35,127 nt of DNA from an uncultured Clostridia bacterium (GTDB lineage Bacteria > Bacillota > Clostridia > Oscillospirales > CAG-272), in the NCBI GenBank assembly GCA_946407735.1, contig CAMJPL010000033.1, positions 1 through 35,127 of the forward strand, written 5' to 3'. Made by a program: the position numbers and the translations under genes. Position 1 is the first letter of the stretch; each line of letters starts with the position of its first letter. The notes under the pieces are model-generated. The model did not search any database and was not told the origin of the DNA. It worked only from the letters and a program-made list of their open reading frames with translations. Shown here one piece after another: positions 1 to 8,324 of this stretch.

Positions 1-510
1 AAGCTGAAAAACGAGCTCGAAAAATGGATGGCGGCTCATGCCACCATGATCACATCCGAAGAAGTAGAGAGGAAGGACGGGAAAAAGTATCGCTTCAACA
101 TGAGAACCGACCTGAAAAACTATTTCGATGATTCGGGAGCAGGGACAAGATCGGGAGAATTCATGACCATACCTGAAATCGGCGATCCGACGTTTACCGA
201 AGAAACCTTCGAAATCCAGTTTGTTCTAAACGTCAGCACATTTCTTGAAGGAAAGGTCGATGATGATGACAGGAAACGCGCTTTTGAAAGGATTGCGGGT
301 ATGATAACGCAGAAGCTCAGATCAGAAAGCGGTGTTGTCAAGGCTGTGAACTCTGCGTCTGACGGTCGGGCAGTCATAACGGTTACGGCATACGGCCTTG
401 TCCCGGATGAGGAGAACGGCATCACGGTCGACAACCGCATCCGCGATTTCATTTCCATCATCAACACGGCGTACACCTGTTATCTGGTTGCCGGGAATCT
501 CAAAGTCTGA
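1..510 (+). CDS. Hypothetical protein, 5' end cut by window edge
   Basis: The frame is open from the first base of the window and stops with TGA at 508-510, so the N-terminus lies outside. At least 169 residues are visible. An internal ATG at 28 exists but has no ribosome binding site, so I treat the gene as partial. The visible part is acidic and mixed alpha/beta, with no signal peptide and no membrane segment. I do not recognise the family. The next gene starts two bases after this stop and has no good Shine-Dalgarno of its own, so the two are probably translationally coupled and functionally linked. I do not assign a function. Confidence 0.6.
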   Translation, partial: KLKNELEKWMAAHATMITSEEVERKDGKKYRFNMRTDLKNYFDDSGAGTRSGEFMTIPEIGDPTFTEETFEIQFVLNVSTFLEGKVDDDDRKRAFERIAGMITQKLRSESGVVKAVNSASDGRAVITVTAYGLVPDEENGITVDNRIRDFISIINTAYTCYLVAGNLKV

Positions 511-512
511 CG

Positions 513-1688
513 ATGGACGTCACCGTTCACAGAGGGAAAAATCAGATCGGAGGCAGCATCATCGAGGTCCGCGCCGGGGCGACGAGGGTCCTTCTCGACG
601 CGGGACGCGAACTCGACGACGACGGGAGCGGTCCTCTGCCCCAACTCCCCGATCTGTTTGAGTTTGCGGGATTCGACGCGCTGTTCCTCTCCCACTATCA
701 CGGCGACCATGCGGGGCTGGCGTACGACGTGCACAGGGACATCCCCATCTATATCGGCGAGGCAAGTTACCGCATGATCCGGGTATCCGACCGTTATCGG
801 AAGAAGGAATCGTTTACCCCGAAGGGATTCCTGTGCGACAGCCGGCCCATCCACATCGGCGGGATCACAGTCACTCCGTATCTCTGTGACCACTCCGCGT
901 TTGACAGCTATATGCTGCTCTGCGAATCCGGCGGGGAAACGATCCTCTATACCGGCGATTTCCGCTCGAACGGAAGAAAATCCTACGACGTTCTGTTGAA
1001 GAAGCTGCCCCGTCATGTGGACCGGCTGATCTGCGAGGGGACCACTCTGTCGCGGGAAAACGTCCGCACCCTGACGGAAAAAGAACTCGAGGAATCCGCC
1101 GTCGAACTTTTCCGAAACACCGCGGGACCTGTTTTCGTGCTTCAAGCTTCCATGAACATCGACCGGATCGTCACGATGTACCGGGCGGCGAAACGCTCCG
1201 GGCGGATCTTTCTGGAAGACGTCTATATGGCCGATATGGCCTCGGCCGCCGGGAAAAGCATACCGAATCCCGCGTTCGACGACGTATACCCGTTTCTCAC
1301 GACCCCCGCGAGATATGAAGAGCTTGCCAAATACGAGAAACGGGTCGGAAAACCGTTCATCGCCCGGAACCGGTTCGTCATGTGCGTCCGGGATTCCATG
1401 CTGTCCTACATAAAATCCCTGTCAGGCATAATGAATTTGGAAGGCGGTCTGCTCGTCTATTCCCTGTGGAGCGGTTACCGCGAGACAGAAAGCATGAAAC
1501 GTTTTCTGTCTTCCTGTGAAGAACTCGGTCTGCGTATTGTATCCCTGCATACAAGCGGACATGCCGATGAAAGCGCGTTGAAAAAGCTGGTCGAAACAGT
1601 CAATCCGGACTTGCTGATTCCTGTACACACCGAAAACATGGGAAGGTTTCGTGAAATCACCTCGGTTCCCATTGAAGAAGCAGATTGA
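513..1688 (+). CDS. MBL-fold metallo-hydrolase, RNase J/beta-CASP-like
   Basis: This 391-residue protein has the metallo-beta-lactamase metal-binding signature HYHGDH at residues 61-66, a further His at 127 and the TGD Asp at 149. The C-terminal part carries a TSGHAD motif (about 347-352) and PVHTE (about 370-374), the pattern found at the end of RNase J and CPSF73-type beta-CASP nucleases. It is therefore probably a metal-dependent nuclease, or a hydrolase of that superfamily, in the cytoplasm. It is shorter than RNase J (about 550 residues) and lacks that protein's long C-terminal domain, so it is not the housekeeping RNase J. The start at 513 follows the upstream stop by two bases, which suggests coupling to the unidentified upstream gene. 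The substrate is unknown. Confidence 0.8.
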   Translation: MDVTVHRGKNQIGGSIIEVRAGATRVLLDAGRELDDDGSGPLPQLPDLFEFAGFDALFLSHYHGDHAGLAYDVHRDIPIYIGEASYRMIRVSDRYRKKESFTPKGFLCDSRPIHIGGITVTPYLCDHSAFDSYMLLCESGGETILYTGDFRSNGRKSYDVLLKKLPRHVDRLICEGTTLSRENVRTLTEKELEESAVELFRNTAGPVFVLQASMNIDRIVTMYRAAKRSGRIFLEDVYMADMASAAGKSIPNPAFDDVYPFLTTPARYEELAKYEKRVGKPFIARNRFVMCVRDSMLSYIKSLSGIMNLEGGLLVYSLWSGYRETESMKRFLSSCEELGLRIVSLHTSGHADESALKKLVETVNPDLLIPVHTENMGRFREITSVPIEEAD

Positions 1689-1846
1689 AATATGAAGTAA
1701 CGGCGCAAGATCATTCTGAATTTCAATCATGCCATCGATCATCATATTATGACGCAAGGAGAAGGAATTCACAAGGTGCTTCGATTTGATGTTTTCGTTT
1801 CCCGAGGAAAAGGGAGTCGCTTCCATAAACGACTCCCCTCTTATCC

Positions 1847-2098
1847 TCACTGTTCGTCCATCGGACGGTACTGCGTCACCCGCTTGAGGTATCCCTCCAC
1901 ATCGCCGTTCAGCACCAGATCGGCATATGCCAGCGGATCGTTGTAGATCAGCCACTCCAACTCAGAGCGCTGGTACATGTCCTCAGCGTATTCGTTCTCT
2001 ACGGCGGAGGTGTCAATGGAGAGCATGGTGCCGTCCGAGTAGACAAGCTCCACGCAGTTGGTGTCAAGATTATACTCACAGGATTTCAGGTTTTTCAT
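1847..2098 (-). CDS. DUF6061-like small protein
   Basis: This 83-residue acidic protein has the phrases CEYNLDTNCVEL, MLSIDT and LIYNDPLAYADL. I recall this pattern from DUF6061-type small proteins, which occur in Clostridia and often near mobile elements. The function of the family is unknown. The ATG at 2096-2098 is preceded by GGAAG six bases upstream, and TATAAT lies just beyond that. It is on the strand opposite to its neighbours and sits immediately beside a truncated gene (the tocopherol-cyclase-like remnant). That fits arrival with a mobile segment. The family name is from memory and was not searched. Confidence 0.6.
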   Translation of the reverse strand: MKNLKSCEYNLDTNCVELVYSDGTMLSIDTSAVENEYAEDMYQRSELEWLIYNDPLAYADLVLNGDVEGYLKRVTQYRPMDEQ

Positions 2099-2164
2099 GG
2101 GTTTCTTCCATATTATAAGTGATGGAGGTATCGTAAGCGTGAGGTTGTGTGGGTGTAGCCTTAA

Positions 2165-2767
2165 CTGCGGGGATCATTTGCCATGTACTGGCACGCAGAG
2201 GGCATGAAGAGCGCGTACAGCGGCACCGTCACTTTCAACGGCAGGGTCTATGACGTTTCCCCGGATCGCTGTTACGGCTACGCGGATAAAAACTGGGGGA
2301 GGGATTTCACCACTCCGTGGGTCTGGCTGTCATCGAACTGCCTTATAAGCGGAAAGACCGGCCGTCAGCTTCATAACAGCGTTTTCGATATCGGCGGCGG
2401 CAGGCCAAAGATCTATTTCGTTCCGCTTGACCGCCGGCTGCTGGGCGTCTTCTATTATGAAGGGAAGGAATATGACTTCAATTTCTCAAAGCTTCATCTG
2501 AAGGTGAAAACGGAGTTTTCCTTTGAGGAGCGCGATGAGGAAGTCGTCTGGCGCGTGCGGCAGGAGAATATCTGCGCCGCCATGGAAACAGAGGTGCGCT
2601 GCCTGAAGAAGGACATGCTGCTGATAAACTATGAAGCGCCGGACGGCACAAGACGCCATAACCGTCTCTGGAACGGCGGCAACGGCCGGGGCATAATAAA
2701 GCTGTATGAAAAAAATGACGGCAGACTCATTTTAGAGGATGAGATCGAAGCGACTCACATCGGCTGA
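2165..2767 (+). pseudogene. Tocopherol-cyclase-like protein, 5'-truncated remnant
   Basis: The frame from 2165 to 2767 matches the second half of the tocopherol-cyclase-like family. It has an HAEGMKSAYSG segment, then YGYADKNWGRDF and WVWLSSN, corresponding to the family's conserved (E/D)KNWG and W-x-W region. The rest is beta-rich, as expected for this lipocalin-like fold. Family members are usually about 300-350 residues; here only about 200 remain. An in-frame stop (TAA 2162-2164) lies directly upstream and the nearest ATG (2183) has no Shine-Dalgarno. The N-terminal half is missing, so the gene is probably dead. A shortened but translated protein cannot be excluded. The break coincides with the DUF6061-like gene next door. 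Confidence 0.6.
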
Positions 2768-2824
2768 GAGTACGGCGAATATGATCATGAAGGACCGTAT
2801 TAAGAAATATAAGGAGCAGATCAA

Positions 2825-3814
2825 ATGAAACAGTATGATTTCCACCCGCCGGTATATTACTGCCGCAGGGCAGATATGCCGCTTACGCTCGACGGACGCC
2901 TTGACAAGCCCTTCTGGGCCGATATCCCGTTCACCGATCCTTTCGTCGACATCGAGGGGCCGGAAAGCGGGAAGCAGCCGCGTTTTCCCACAAGAGCCAA
3001 GGCGGCATGGGACGACGGCGCGCTGTATCTCGCCGCGGAGATCACGGGCGGCGAAATATGGGCGCACATCACCGAGAGAGACGAGGTGATCTTCCGCGAC
3101 AACGATTTTGAGGTGTTTATCGATCCTGATTCGGACACGCAGAGATACATCGAGCTTGAGATGAACGCCCTGAATACCGTGTGGGATCTGCTTCTTACCA
3201 AGGCATACAGGGACGGCGGAAAAGCCATAGATTCCTTTGACATCAAGGGGCTCGAGACTGCCGTGTATATCGACGGGAAGCTGAATGACCCTTACGCCGA
3301 CAACCGCAAATGGAGCGTGGAGATAAAACTGCCCATGCGCTCCCTGAAAGAGACATCTGACCGTCTTCCGAAAGCCGGTGATTATTGGCGTTTGAATTTT
3401 TCAAGGGTGCAGTGGAGATGTGAGGTGAAGGACGGGGAGTACAGAAAGGTCACAGGTCCTGACGGCAGGCCCCTGCCGGAGGATAACTGGGTATGGGCGC
3501 CCACCGGTGTGATCGACATACACCGCCCGCAGTACTGGGGCTTCCTCTTCTTTACCGAAAACGGCGAGGAATATCCGATCCCGGAGGATGAACGGCGGCG
3601 CTTCGATCTGTACAGACTGTTCGAGGAGCAGCGCCTGTATTACAGCGAACACGGACATTACTGCGCAGACGCCGACGCTCTCTGTGCCGCCGCCGGTGTG
3701 GAAATCCGCCCGGTGATCGAGACCACAGCGCACTTTTTCGAGATGCGAGTGAAGCGGGCGTGGGGAGATGGAGAGATACGCCTGTTCGCCGACGGAAGAA
3801 GTGAGATGAGGTGA
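2825..3814 (+). CDS. CBM9-like (carbohydrate-binding family 9-like) protein
   Basis: This protein has 329 residues, with an AAGGAG site seven bases before ATG 2825. Near residues 15-35 it has the typical opening LTLDGRLDKPFWADIPFTDP. Next comes TRAKAAWDDGALYLAAEI (about 55-75), then the RDNDFEVFIDPD block (about 95-105) and YIELEMNALNTVWDLLL. This order is characteristic of family 9 carbohydrate-binding-like domains attached to, or found near, glycosidases. No signal peptide is visible, so it may act in the cytoplasm or be released without one. It is not close enough to other genes to define an operon. A sugar-binding or sugar-processing accessory role is inference from the family. Confidence 0.75.
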   Translation: MKQYDFHPPVYYCRRADMPLTLDGRLDKPFWADIPFTDPFVDIEGPESGKQPRFPTRAKAAWDDGALYLAAEITGGEIWAHITERDEVIFRDNDFEVFIDPDSDTQRYIELEMNALNTVWDLLLTKAYRDGGKAIDSFDIKGLETAVYIDGKLNDPYADNRKWSVEIKLPMRSLKETSDRLPKAGDYWRLNFSRVQWRCEVKDGEYRKVTGPDGRPLPEDNWVWAPTGVIDIHRPQYWGFLFFTENGEEYPIPEDERRRFDLYRLFEEQRLYYSEHGHYCADADALCAAAGVEIRPVIETTAHFFEMRVKRAWGDGEIRLFADGRSEMR

Positions 3815-3910
3815 AATTGGGGGGAGGGCATCGGGCAACCATGTTTCGCGTGATTACCCGATGAGTTGAGAAACGAAGCTGTTTTCTCAAAACAACTCAG
3901 CGTTCGGGGA

Positions 3911-4214
3911 GCCCTCCACTGTCGCCCGCCTGCGGCGGACGACATCTCCCCCCGGAGGGGGAAGAACTTAAGAGGAAGTTTGCTCCGCAAACTTGCTATT
4001 AGTGCGCCTGCGGCGCGTATTTTCTCAGGCTGGTGTCGTATATTCGACATATGACTGTTTATATATTTTAACAACAGTCGTTTCTCCGGCATCATCCCCC
4101 GACGCGAAGCGTCGGAATACTCAATCGAAAGTTTGCGAAGCAAACTTTCAAATCAGAGCCTTCCCCCTTCAGGGGGAAGGTGTCAGTCGCCGAAGGCGGC
4201 TGACAGATGAGGGC
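3911..4214. repeat. MITE-like element 1 of the array
   Basis: The left end (3911-3968) reads CCCTCCACTGTC, a GC-rich stem with TGC loop, GACATCTCCCC, and a second hairpin CCCCCCGGAGGGGG followed by AAGAACTTA. The right end (4157-4214) is the same design inverted: GCCTTCCCCC/GGGGGAAGG, TGTCAGTCGCC-GAA-GGCGGCTGACA, then GATGAGGGCT. The interior has further small palindromes: GTTTGCTCCGCAAAC, GCGCCTGCGGCGC and CCGACGCGAAGCGTCGG. Confidence 0.75.
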
Positions 4215-4256
4215 TGAAACGAAGTCGTTTTCTTAAAACAACTCAGCGTTTATAAC

Positions 4257-4536
4257 TCCCTTCTCTGTCGCCCGCCTGCGGCGGACGACATCTCCCCCCG
4301 GAGGGGGAAGAACTTAATTTGTGGCTTGCTCCGCAAGCTTTCGATTGATTATTCCGACGCTTCGCGTCGGGGGACTGTCTCGAATATACGACATCAGTCT
4401 GAGAAAATACGCGCCGAAGGCGCATAAAATGGAAGTTTGCGGAGCAAACTTCCTCGGATAAGCCGAAGGCTTATCCAAAGTTCATTCCCCCTTTGGGGGG
4501 AGATGTCAGTCAGCGAAGCTGACTGACAGTGGAGGG
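4257..4536. repeat. MITE-like element 2 of the array, inverted relative to element 1
   Basis: This is the same element type in the opposite orientation. Its interior reads, on the minus strand, the same string of small palindromes and the GTCGTATATTCGA segment seen at about 4034-4047. It lacks about 45 bases that element 1 has after that segment. The far end (4480-4536) contains TGTCAGTCAGC-GAA-GCTGACTGACA, an 11-base-pair perfect stem whose sequence differs from the matching stem in element 1. Confidence 0.75.
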
Positions 4537-4606
4537 TCAAAACGACGCTCTTTCCCTCAAAACAACTCATCCTTCGTGGGCCTCCCCTCATTTTCCTCTC
4601 CCCCTC

Positions 4607-4635
4607 TTGCAATCTCCTCCAAAATATGCTATACT
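4607..4635 (+). promoter_or_regulatory. Putative sigma-A promoter for the PI-PLC gene
   Basis: TTGCAA (4607-4612) and TATACT (4630-4635) are separated by 17 bases. Transcription would start about 35 bases before ATG 4678. Confidence 0.5.
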
Positions 4636-4677
4636 GATACTACCCGCCCACACCACCCACATATCCCGGTATAAACT

Positions 4678-5676
4678 ATGGCCCTCACATCCAACTCCCG
4701 CCGCACTCTCATAAAAATCCTCCTCATCTCCATATCGCTCATCCTCGCCGCCGTGCTCGCGGCAGCGTCGTTCGTGCTATTTTTCCCGTATCTCGAATAC
4801 GAGACGTCCGCTCCCGCCGAGGGGTCGGCCGACTGGATGGCATCTCTTCCCGACGAGCGGCCGATAAGCATGATAACCCTCCCCGGCAGCCATAACAGCG
4901 GGGCGAACTACTCGCAGCTCGCGTATTTCACCAAATGCCAGTCGCAGGGGATATCCGCGCAGCTCGGGATGGGCGTGAGATACCTCGATATACGGCTCGG
5001 CATCCTCGACGGCGAGCTGACGCTGTGGCATTCCTTCTGTCAGTGCCAGACGGGCATGTGGCCGCTGTCGGACGCCCTCACGCTCGCGGATGTAATATCC
5101 GACTGCCGGGAATTCCTCGCCGCGCACCCGTCCGAGACGGTAATAATGACGGTAAAGAGCGAACGCGACGACAGCACGGAGGATATCCAGCTCATGCTCG
5201 ACGAAATCATCGGCGACGATCCGCTGTGGCTTCTCACCGACAGGATCCCGACGCTCGGCGAATGCCGGGGAAGGATAGTGCTGACGAGGCGCTGGCCGGA
5301 CGACGCCGGGCTGTATGAAAGGGCCGGTCTCGACGTCTCGTGGGGCGATCAGGGCAACAGGGAGGACACATGGCTCATGTCGGAATACGGATTCACCGAC
5401 GACGCCGATCTCTATGTTCAGGACAGGTATAAATACGACGCACGCGACAAATGGGACGCCGTGCTCGACTCCCTCTCCTGCGCGCCGGATGAGCAGACGC
5501 TGAACATCTGCTTCCTCTCCACCAACGGCGACACCGAGTACGGCCATCCGCATAAATACGCGAAGATCATCAACCGCCGGTTCCTCGAAGAGGACGTGAA
5601 GACCGACGGCGCGTGGATCATAGCCGATTTCGTCACTCCGGCGCTGTGTGAGAAGATATATTCAATGAACGGATGA
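4678..5676 (+). CDS. Phosphatidylinositol-specific phospholipase C-like phosphodiesterase, membrane anchored
   Basis: This 332-residue protein has a basic N-terminus followed by one hydrophobic segment (about residues 11-37), predicting a membrane-anchored or exported protein. The rest is a bacterial PI-PLC X domain: GSHNSG with the first catalytic His at 72, YLDIR with Arg at 106, and LWHSF with the second catalytic His at 118. Both histidines are present, so it should be active. The family cleaves phosphatidylinositol or related glycerophosphodiesters outside the cell. A sigma-A-like promoter lies upstream, but no clear Shine-Dalgarno precedes the ATG. It is transcribed alone, converging on the next gene. 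The true lipid substrate is not shown by the sequence. Confidence 0.85.
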   Translation: MALTSNSRRTLIKILLISISLILAAVLAAASFVLFFPYLEYETSAPAEGSADWMASLPDERPISMITLPGSHNSGANYSQLAYFTKCQSQGISAQLGMGVRYLDIRLGILDGELTLWHSFCQCQTGMWPLSDALTLADVISDCREFLAAHPSETVIMTVKSERDDSTEDIQLMLDEIIGDDPLWLLTDRIPTLGECRGRIVLTRRWPDDAGLYERAGLDVSWGDQGNREDTWLMSEYGFTDDADLYVQDRYKYDARDKWDAVLDSLSCAPDEQTLNICFLSTNGDTEYGHPHKYAKIINRRFLEEDVKTDGAWIIADFVTPALCEKIYSMNG

Positions 5677-5737
5677 AAACGGAAGGAAACGCTTCGCCGT
5701 GAAGCGAAAAGTGTTTAAAACAAAATCTGTATAAATA

Positions 5738-5862
5738 AAAAAACCTCCGCAGCAAAGCTTTTGCGGAAGTTGGAGGTCCGGGGGCGGGAACCGCTTTTCT
5801 CAAACCTTTGCGGCAGCACCGCAGAGGAGAAGGTTACTCCCGCCCCCGGATATTTGTTTTTC
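5738..5862. repeat. Intergenic hairpin repeat of the GCAAAGCTTTTG family, between convergent genes
   Basis: The unit contains GCAAAGCTTTTG, then GGAGGTCCGGGGGCGGGA, a variable middle, and the inverse TCCCGCCCCCGG followed by a T-rich run. The GGGGGCGGGA / TCCCGCCCCC arms can pair. Related units occur at 9540-9675 and 12452-12527. Here it lies between the ends of two convergent genes and may terminate transcription from both sides. Confidence 0.6.
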
Positions 5863-5865
5863 GTA

Positions 5866-7422
5866 TTACCCCAGCTTCTCCAGCAGCTCGCGTCTCGCGC
5901 GGAGGAGGGTGAGGGGCGACGGGTCGTAGTCGTCGAAGGTACGGCAGACTTTTTCAACGATCGAGACGGCTTTTTCGCGGTCGGGGAGGAGGGAGAACAG
6001 CTCGAAGTCCTGCGCGCCCGTCCGCTGCAGATGCCCGCGGACAGAGTACCACGGACCGGTGTCGCCGATGTAGACGACGTGAGCGTTGCCGGAGGGGTAT
6101 TTCCGCCCGTTTCCAGCCTCGGTGCAGACGTCCTGGATGCCCGGCGTCGGCGTGTATGCGTGATATCCCCAGTGCAGGAATCCCGGACAGCCGTACTTGA
6201 AGCACATCCACATCGGCAGACGGCTCACCGAGAGGGGAAGATCCAAAACGCGGTTCATCGTCGCCCCGGCGGGGAAGCCGCAGGTGTAGATCCACATCTC
6301 CTCGCCGATGTCCTGCAGCTTTCTGAAATCGTCAAGATATTTCTCGTACACCGCCTGCTTTACCACCCAGACGTCGCAGGCCCCGGCGATGTCCGTCGTC
6401 TCGACCGGGTCGTTTATCTTTATCCCCGGCATGTTCTGACGGCAGATCCCCGACAGGGCCCGGTAGGCAAGACTGTTCGGGAACTGCGGCTCGTCGACGA
6501 GACACTGCATGTAGCTGTCGCCCCAGCCGTTGCGCTCTACGCACTCCCACGCCCGCCTGAAATACAGCCTGAGCTGACGGAAGCCCTCGATCCCGGTGCA
6601 GCCGATCTCCCTGTCCCAGAGAAGATAGTTGTCGGGATCGTCCCAGCTCTTGAACCGCGCCACGAAGCCGCCCATTATCTTTTTGAACCCGCGCGACAGC
6701 GCCATGTTCCCGACGATCCCGGCGTGAGTGAAGTCGAAGTCGGTGACTTTCCCGCTTTCGTCGCGCACCGGCTCGCCCGACGGGATCATCAGATAATCGT
6801 TCCTCATGTCGAGCTCATTGTCCATGTACCTGCCGAGGATGTCAAGATATTCCTCTGAATACGGCTCGACGCCGTACTGCTCGGCAAGACGCGGATAGTA
6901 GATCCAGTTCACCATGTGGAAGCGCGACTCTGACAGCGGCGGGACGGCGGTCTCGTATATCTTAAGGAATATCGGCACCACGACGCGCTTTTCCCCGATG
7001 TCAAGCGTCAGACGCAGACCGTAGCACCCCGGCTTTTTGTCCGCGCCTATGTCGATACGCACGAAGAAGGCCGCGCGGCCTTTCTCAAGCGTCCCGCCTG
7101 TCGGCTTCGTTATGTCGTACACCTCGAACGGCGCCTTCCGCGTCACGAACGATTTCACCTCGTCGTAATCGGTCGTCGTGAACACCTTCGGGCCGCTGTT
7201 CTCGCTCACGAGCACCGGAAGGAGCTGATAGACCGTAAACGGCGTTTCCAGCCCGTCGAGCCCGCAGGAGAAGCTCTCGCCGCCGCAGAGCTCTATGTCG
7301 GTAAGTATCTGGAAATCGGCGTCGGCGTTCCTCGCCGAGTAAAGCTCCGCCGTGTCCCTGCTCCCGTCTATGACGGAGTCCGGATATACCCATTCGTTAT
7401 CGGAAAATACCTGATATGACAT
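5866..7422 (-). CDS. DUF4091 / GH123-like glycoside hydrolase
   Basis: The start is set at ATG 7420-7422 because AAAGGAG lies eight bases upstream; a longer open frame upstream has no such site. The resulting protein has 518 residues. An N-terminal beta-sandwich (about 1-170) precedes a TIM-barrel-like catalytic part. It contains CLVDEPQF, with the Asp-Glu pair at 310-311 in the position of the GH123 catalytic pair. The C-terminal part has WIYTCGFP, GCPGFLHWGYHAY and a final R-x-x-L-x-R-T-G-x-x-D-F-E segment, which is the DUF4091 pattern. GH123 enzymes are N-acetyl-beta-galactosaminidases, but many DUF4091 proteins have unknown substrates. There is no signal peptide, so it is probably cytoplasmic, acting on imported sugars. 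Confidence 0.75.
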   Translation of the reverse strand: MSYQVFSDNEWVYPDSVIDGSRDTAELYSARNADADFQILTDIELCGGESFSCGLDGLETPFTVYQLLPVLVSENSGPKVFTTTDYDEVKSFVTRKAPFEVYDITKPTGGTLEKGRAAFFVRIDIGADKKPGCYGLRLTLDIGEKRVVVPIFLKIYETAVPPLSESRFHMVNWIYYPRLAEQYGVEPYSEEYLDILGRYMDNELDMRNDYLMIPSGEPVRDESGKVTDFDFTHAGIVGNMALSRGFKKIMGGFVARFKSWDDPDNYLLWDREIGCTGIEGFRQLRLYFRRAWECVERNGWGDSYMQCLVDEPQFPNSLAYRALSGICRQNMPGIKINDPVETTDIAGACDVWVVKQAVYEKYLDDFRKLQDIGEEMWIYTCGFPAGATMNRVLDLPLSVSRLPMWMCFKYGCPGFLHWGYHAYTPTPGIQDVCTEAGNGRKYPSGNAHVVYIGDTGPWYSVRGHLQRTGAQDFELFSLLPDREKAVSIVEKVCRTFDDYDPSPLTLLRARRELLEKLG

Positions 7423-7466
7423 CGTATCGCTCCTTTCGCGGATCGTGGGTGAATAAATATAATATA

Positions 7467-7494
7467 AATATAATTTACAGAGACGGTTTTTCAA
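7467..7494 (-). promoter_or_regulatory. Putative sigma-A promoter of the DUF4091 gene
   Basis: On the minus strand TTGAAA (7489-7494) and TATATT (7467-7472) are separated by 16 bases, about 45 bases upstream of the start codon. Confidence 0.45.
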
Positions 7495-7594
7495 TCGTTT
7501 TTTTTCTTTTTTATAAATGACTGTATTTATTTGGAAAGTGAGTAGTATAAAATTAAAAATAGGTAGTAAAAGTCTTTGAAAGATAGGATGGGGT

Positions 7595-7644
7595 TTGGGG
7601 AAGGGAAGGAAAATTTCTTCAGAAATTTTCCTTCCCTTCCCCAA
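7595..7644. repeat. Long perfect hairpin downstream of lexA
   Basis: Two perfectly complementary 24-base arms (7595-7618 and 7621-7644) flank a two-base loop TC. The arms are purine/pyrimidine biased (AAGGGAAGGAAAATTTCT). It sits just beyond the lexA stop on the minus strand and resembles the paired arms of the GCAAAGCTTTTG repeats. It may be a terminator, though no long T run follows. Confidence 0.75.
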
Positions 7645-7669
7645 GAAAAACTTCGCGTCCCCCCCGCTC

Positions 7670-8284
7670 TCACCCCGCGAGTTCTTTTATGACTTTGACG
7701 GCTACGCCCTGGATGGAGAAGTTGCCGCGGATCATGCGCAGTTTTTTTGACCACATACGGTTCTCGCCCCAGAGGTAATAGCCGTAGGTATCGCGCTTGA
7801 GGCGTTTCAGGGTGCTTTCATGGTTGTCCACGAGAGCCGCCACGATGTCGCCCTCTCTCGCCGCCACGGACTGGCGCACGAGCACCAGATCCCCGCTTTT
7901 TATCCCGGCGTCCACCATAGAGTTCCCGCTTGCCCGCAGGATGAAATACTTGCCGCCCTCGTCGCCGATCAGCTCCTTCGGGAAGCGCAGTAGCTTTATC
8001 ACGCCCGGATCATGCTCGGTCGGCTCGCCGCAGGGGATGCTCCCCATGAGCGGGATCAGCATAACGCTTTTGTCGATCTTCTCGGTGAAGGAGGTGTTGA
8101 ACTCGCCGCCGTCGAAAGTGCCCATCCCGCGGAGCTCCATCTCCTCGAGATAATTCCGGACCGATTCCTCCCTTATACCCACCTTTTCCGCGATCTCGCC
8201 GTAGGAGGGAAGATCGCCCCCGCTCTCGCCAGCGTATTCCTCAATGAATTCCTTGATCTTCTGCATCTTGTCCTTGCTTCTCAT
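7670..8284 (-). CDS. lexA: LexA repressor
   Basis: The start at ATG 8282-8284 follows GGAAGGG and gives 204 residues, the normal LexA length. Residues 1-65 form the winged-helix DNA-binding domain (LPSYGEIAEKVGIREESVRNYL). The C-terminal S24 peptidase domain has the catalytic Ser in GNSMVD (Ser122) and the catalytic Lys in STLKRLK (Lys160). The self-cleavage site is Cys85-Gly86 (GSIPCGEP) instead of the usual Ala-Gly; Cys-Gly is the pair used in UmuD. LexA represses SOS genes and cuts itself on RecA filaments. It has its own promoter overlapping a palindrome, which suggests autoregulation. An S24 phage-type repressor is the alternative, but the length and domain order favour LexA. Confidence 0.85.
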   Translation of the reverse strand: MRSKDKMQKIKEFIEEYAGESGGDLPSYGEIAEKVGIREESVRNYLEEMELRGMGTFDGGEFNTSFTEKIDKSVMLIPLMGSIPCGEPTEHDPGVIKLLRFPKELIGDEGGKYFILRASGNSMVDAGIKSGDLVLVRQSVAAREGDIVAALVDNHESTLKRLKRDTYGYYLWGENRMWSKKLRMIRGNFSIQGVAVKVIKELAG

Positions 8285-8324
8285 CGTCTGCGCCCTTCCG
8301 CAATATACCGTATAACAAAAACTT

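Larger units (their letters stand above)
3815..4677. repeat. Gene-free stretch holding a tandem array of MITE-like inverted repeats
   Basis: No gene is supported here. From about 3870 to 4572 the region is built of hairpins. Two elements (3911-4214 and 4257-4536) are bounded by inverted copies of a unit containing CCCTCC/TCTGTC, and they lie in opposite orientation to each other. A related segment of about 36 bases (GAAACGAAG...AAAACAACTCA) occurs in direct orientation before, between and after them, at 3870-3905, 4216-4250 and 4538-4572. The whole therefore approximates an imperfect palindrome of about 640 bases centred near 4236. Small open frames within it are by-products of the repeats. 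Confidence 0.8.

Noticed and set aside
513..1688. Housekeeping RNase J
   Set aside because: At 391 residues it lacks the RNase J C-terminal domain and length; only the catalytic core pattern is shared.
3993..4425. Short open frames with the phrases RRVFSQ and SPDAKRRN on both strands
   Set aside because: They are translations of the inverted repeat elements, and appear in both orientations because the DNA is duplicated.
7423..7644. Longer N-terminus for the DUF4091 gene, starting at 7644
   Set aside because: The extension reads through the long hairpin and the promoter, is AT-rich, and has no ribosome site, whereas ATG 7420-7422 has a strong one.
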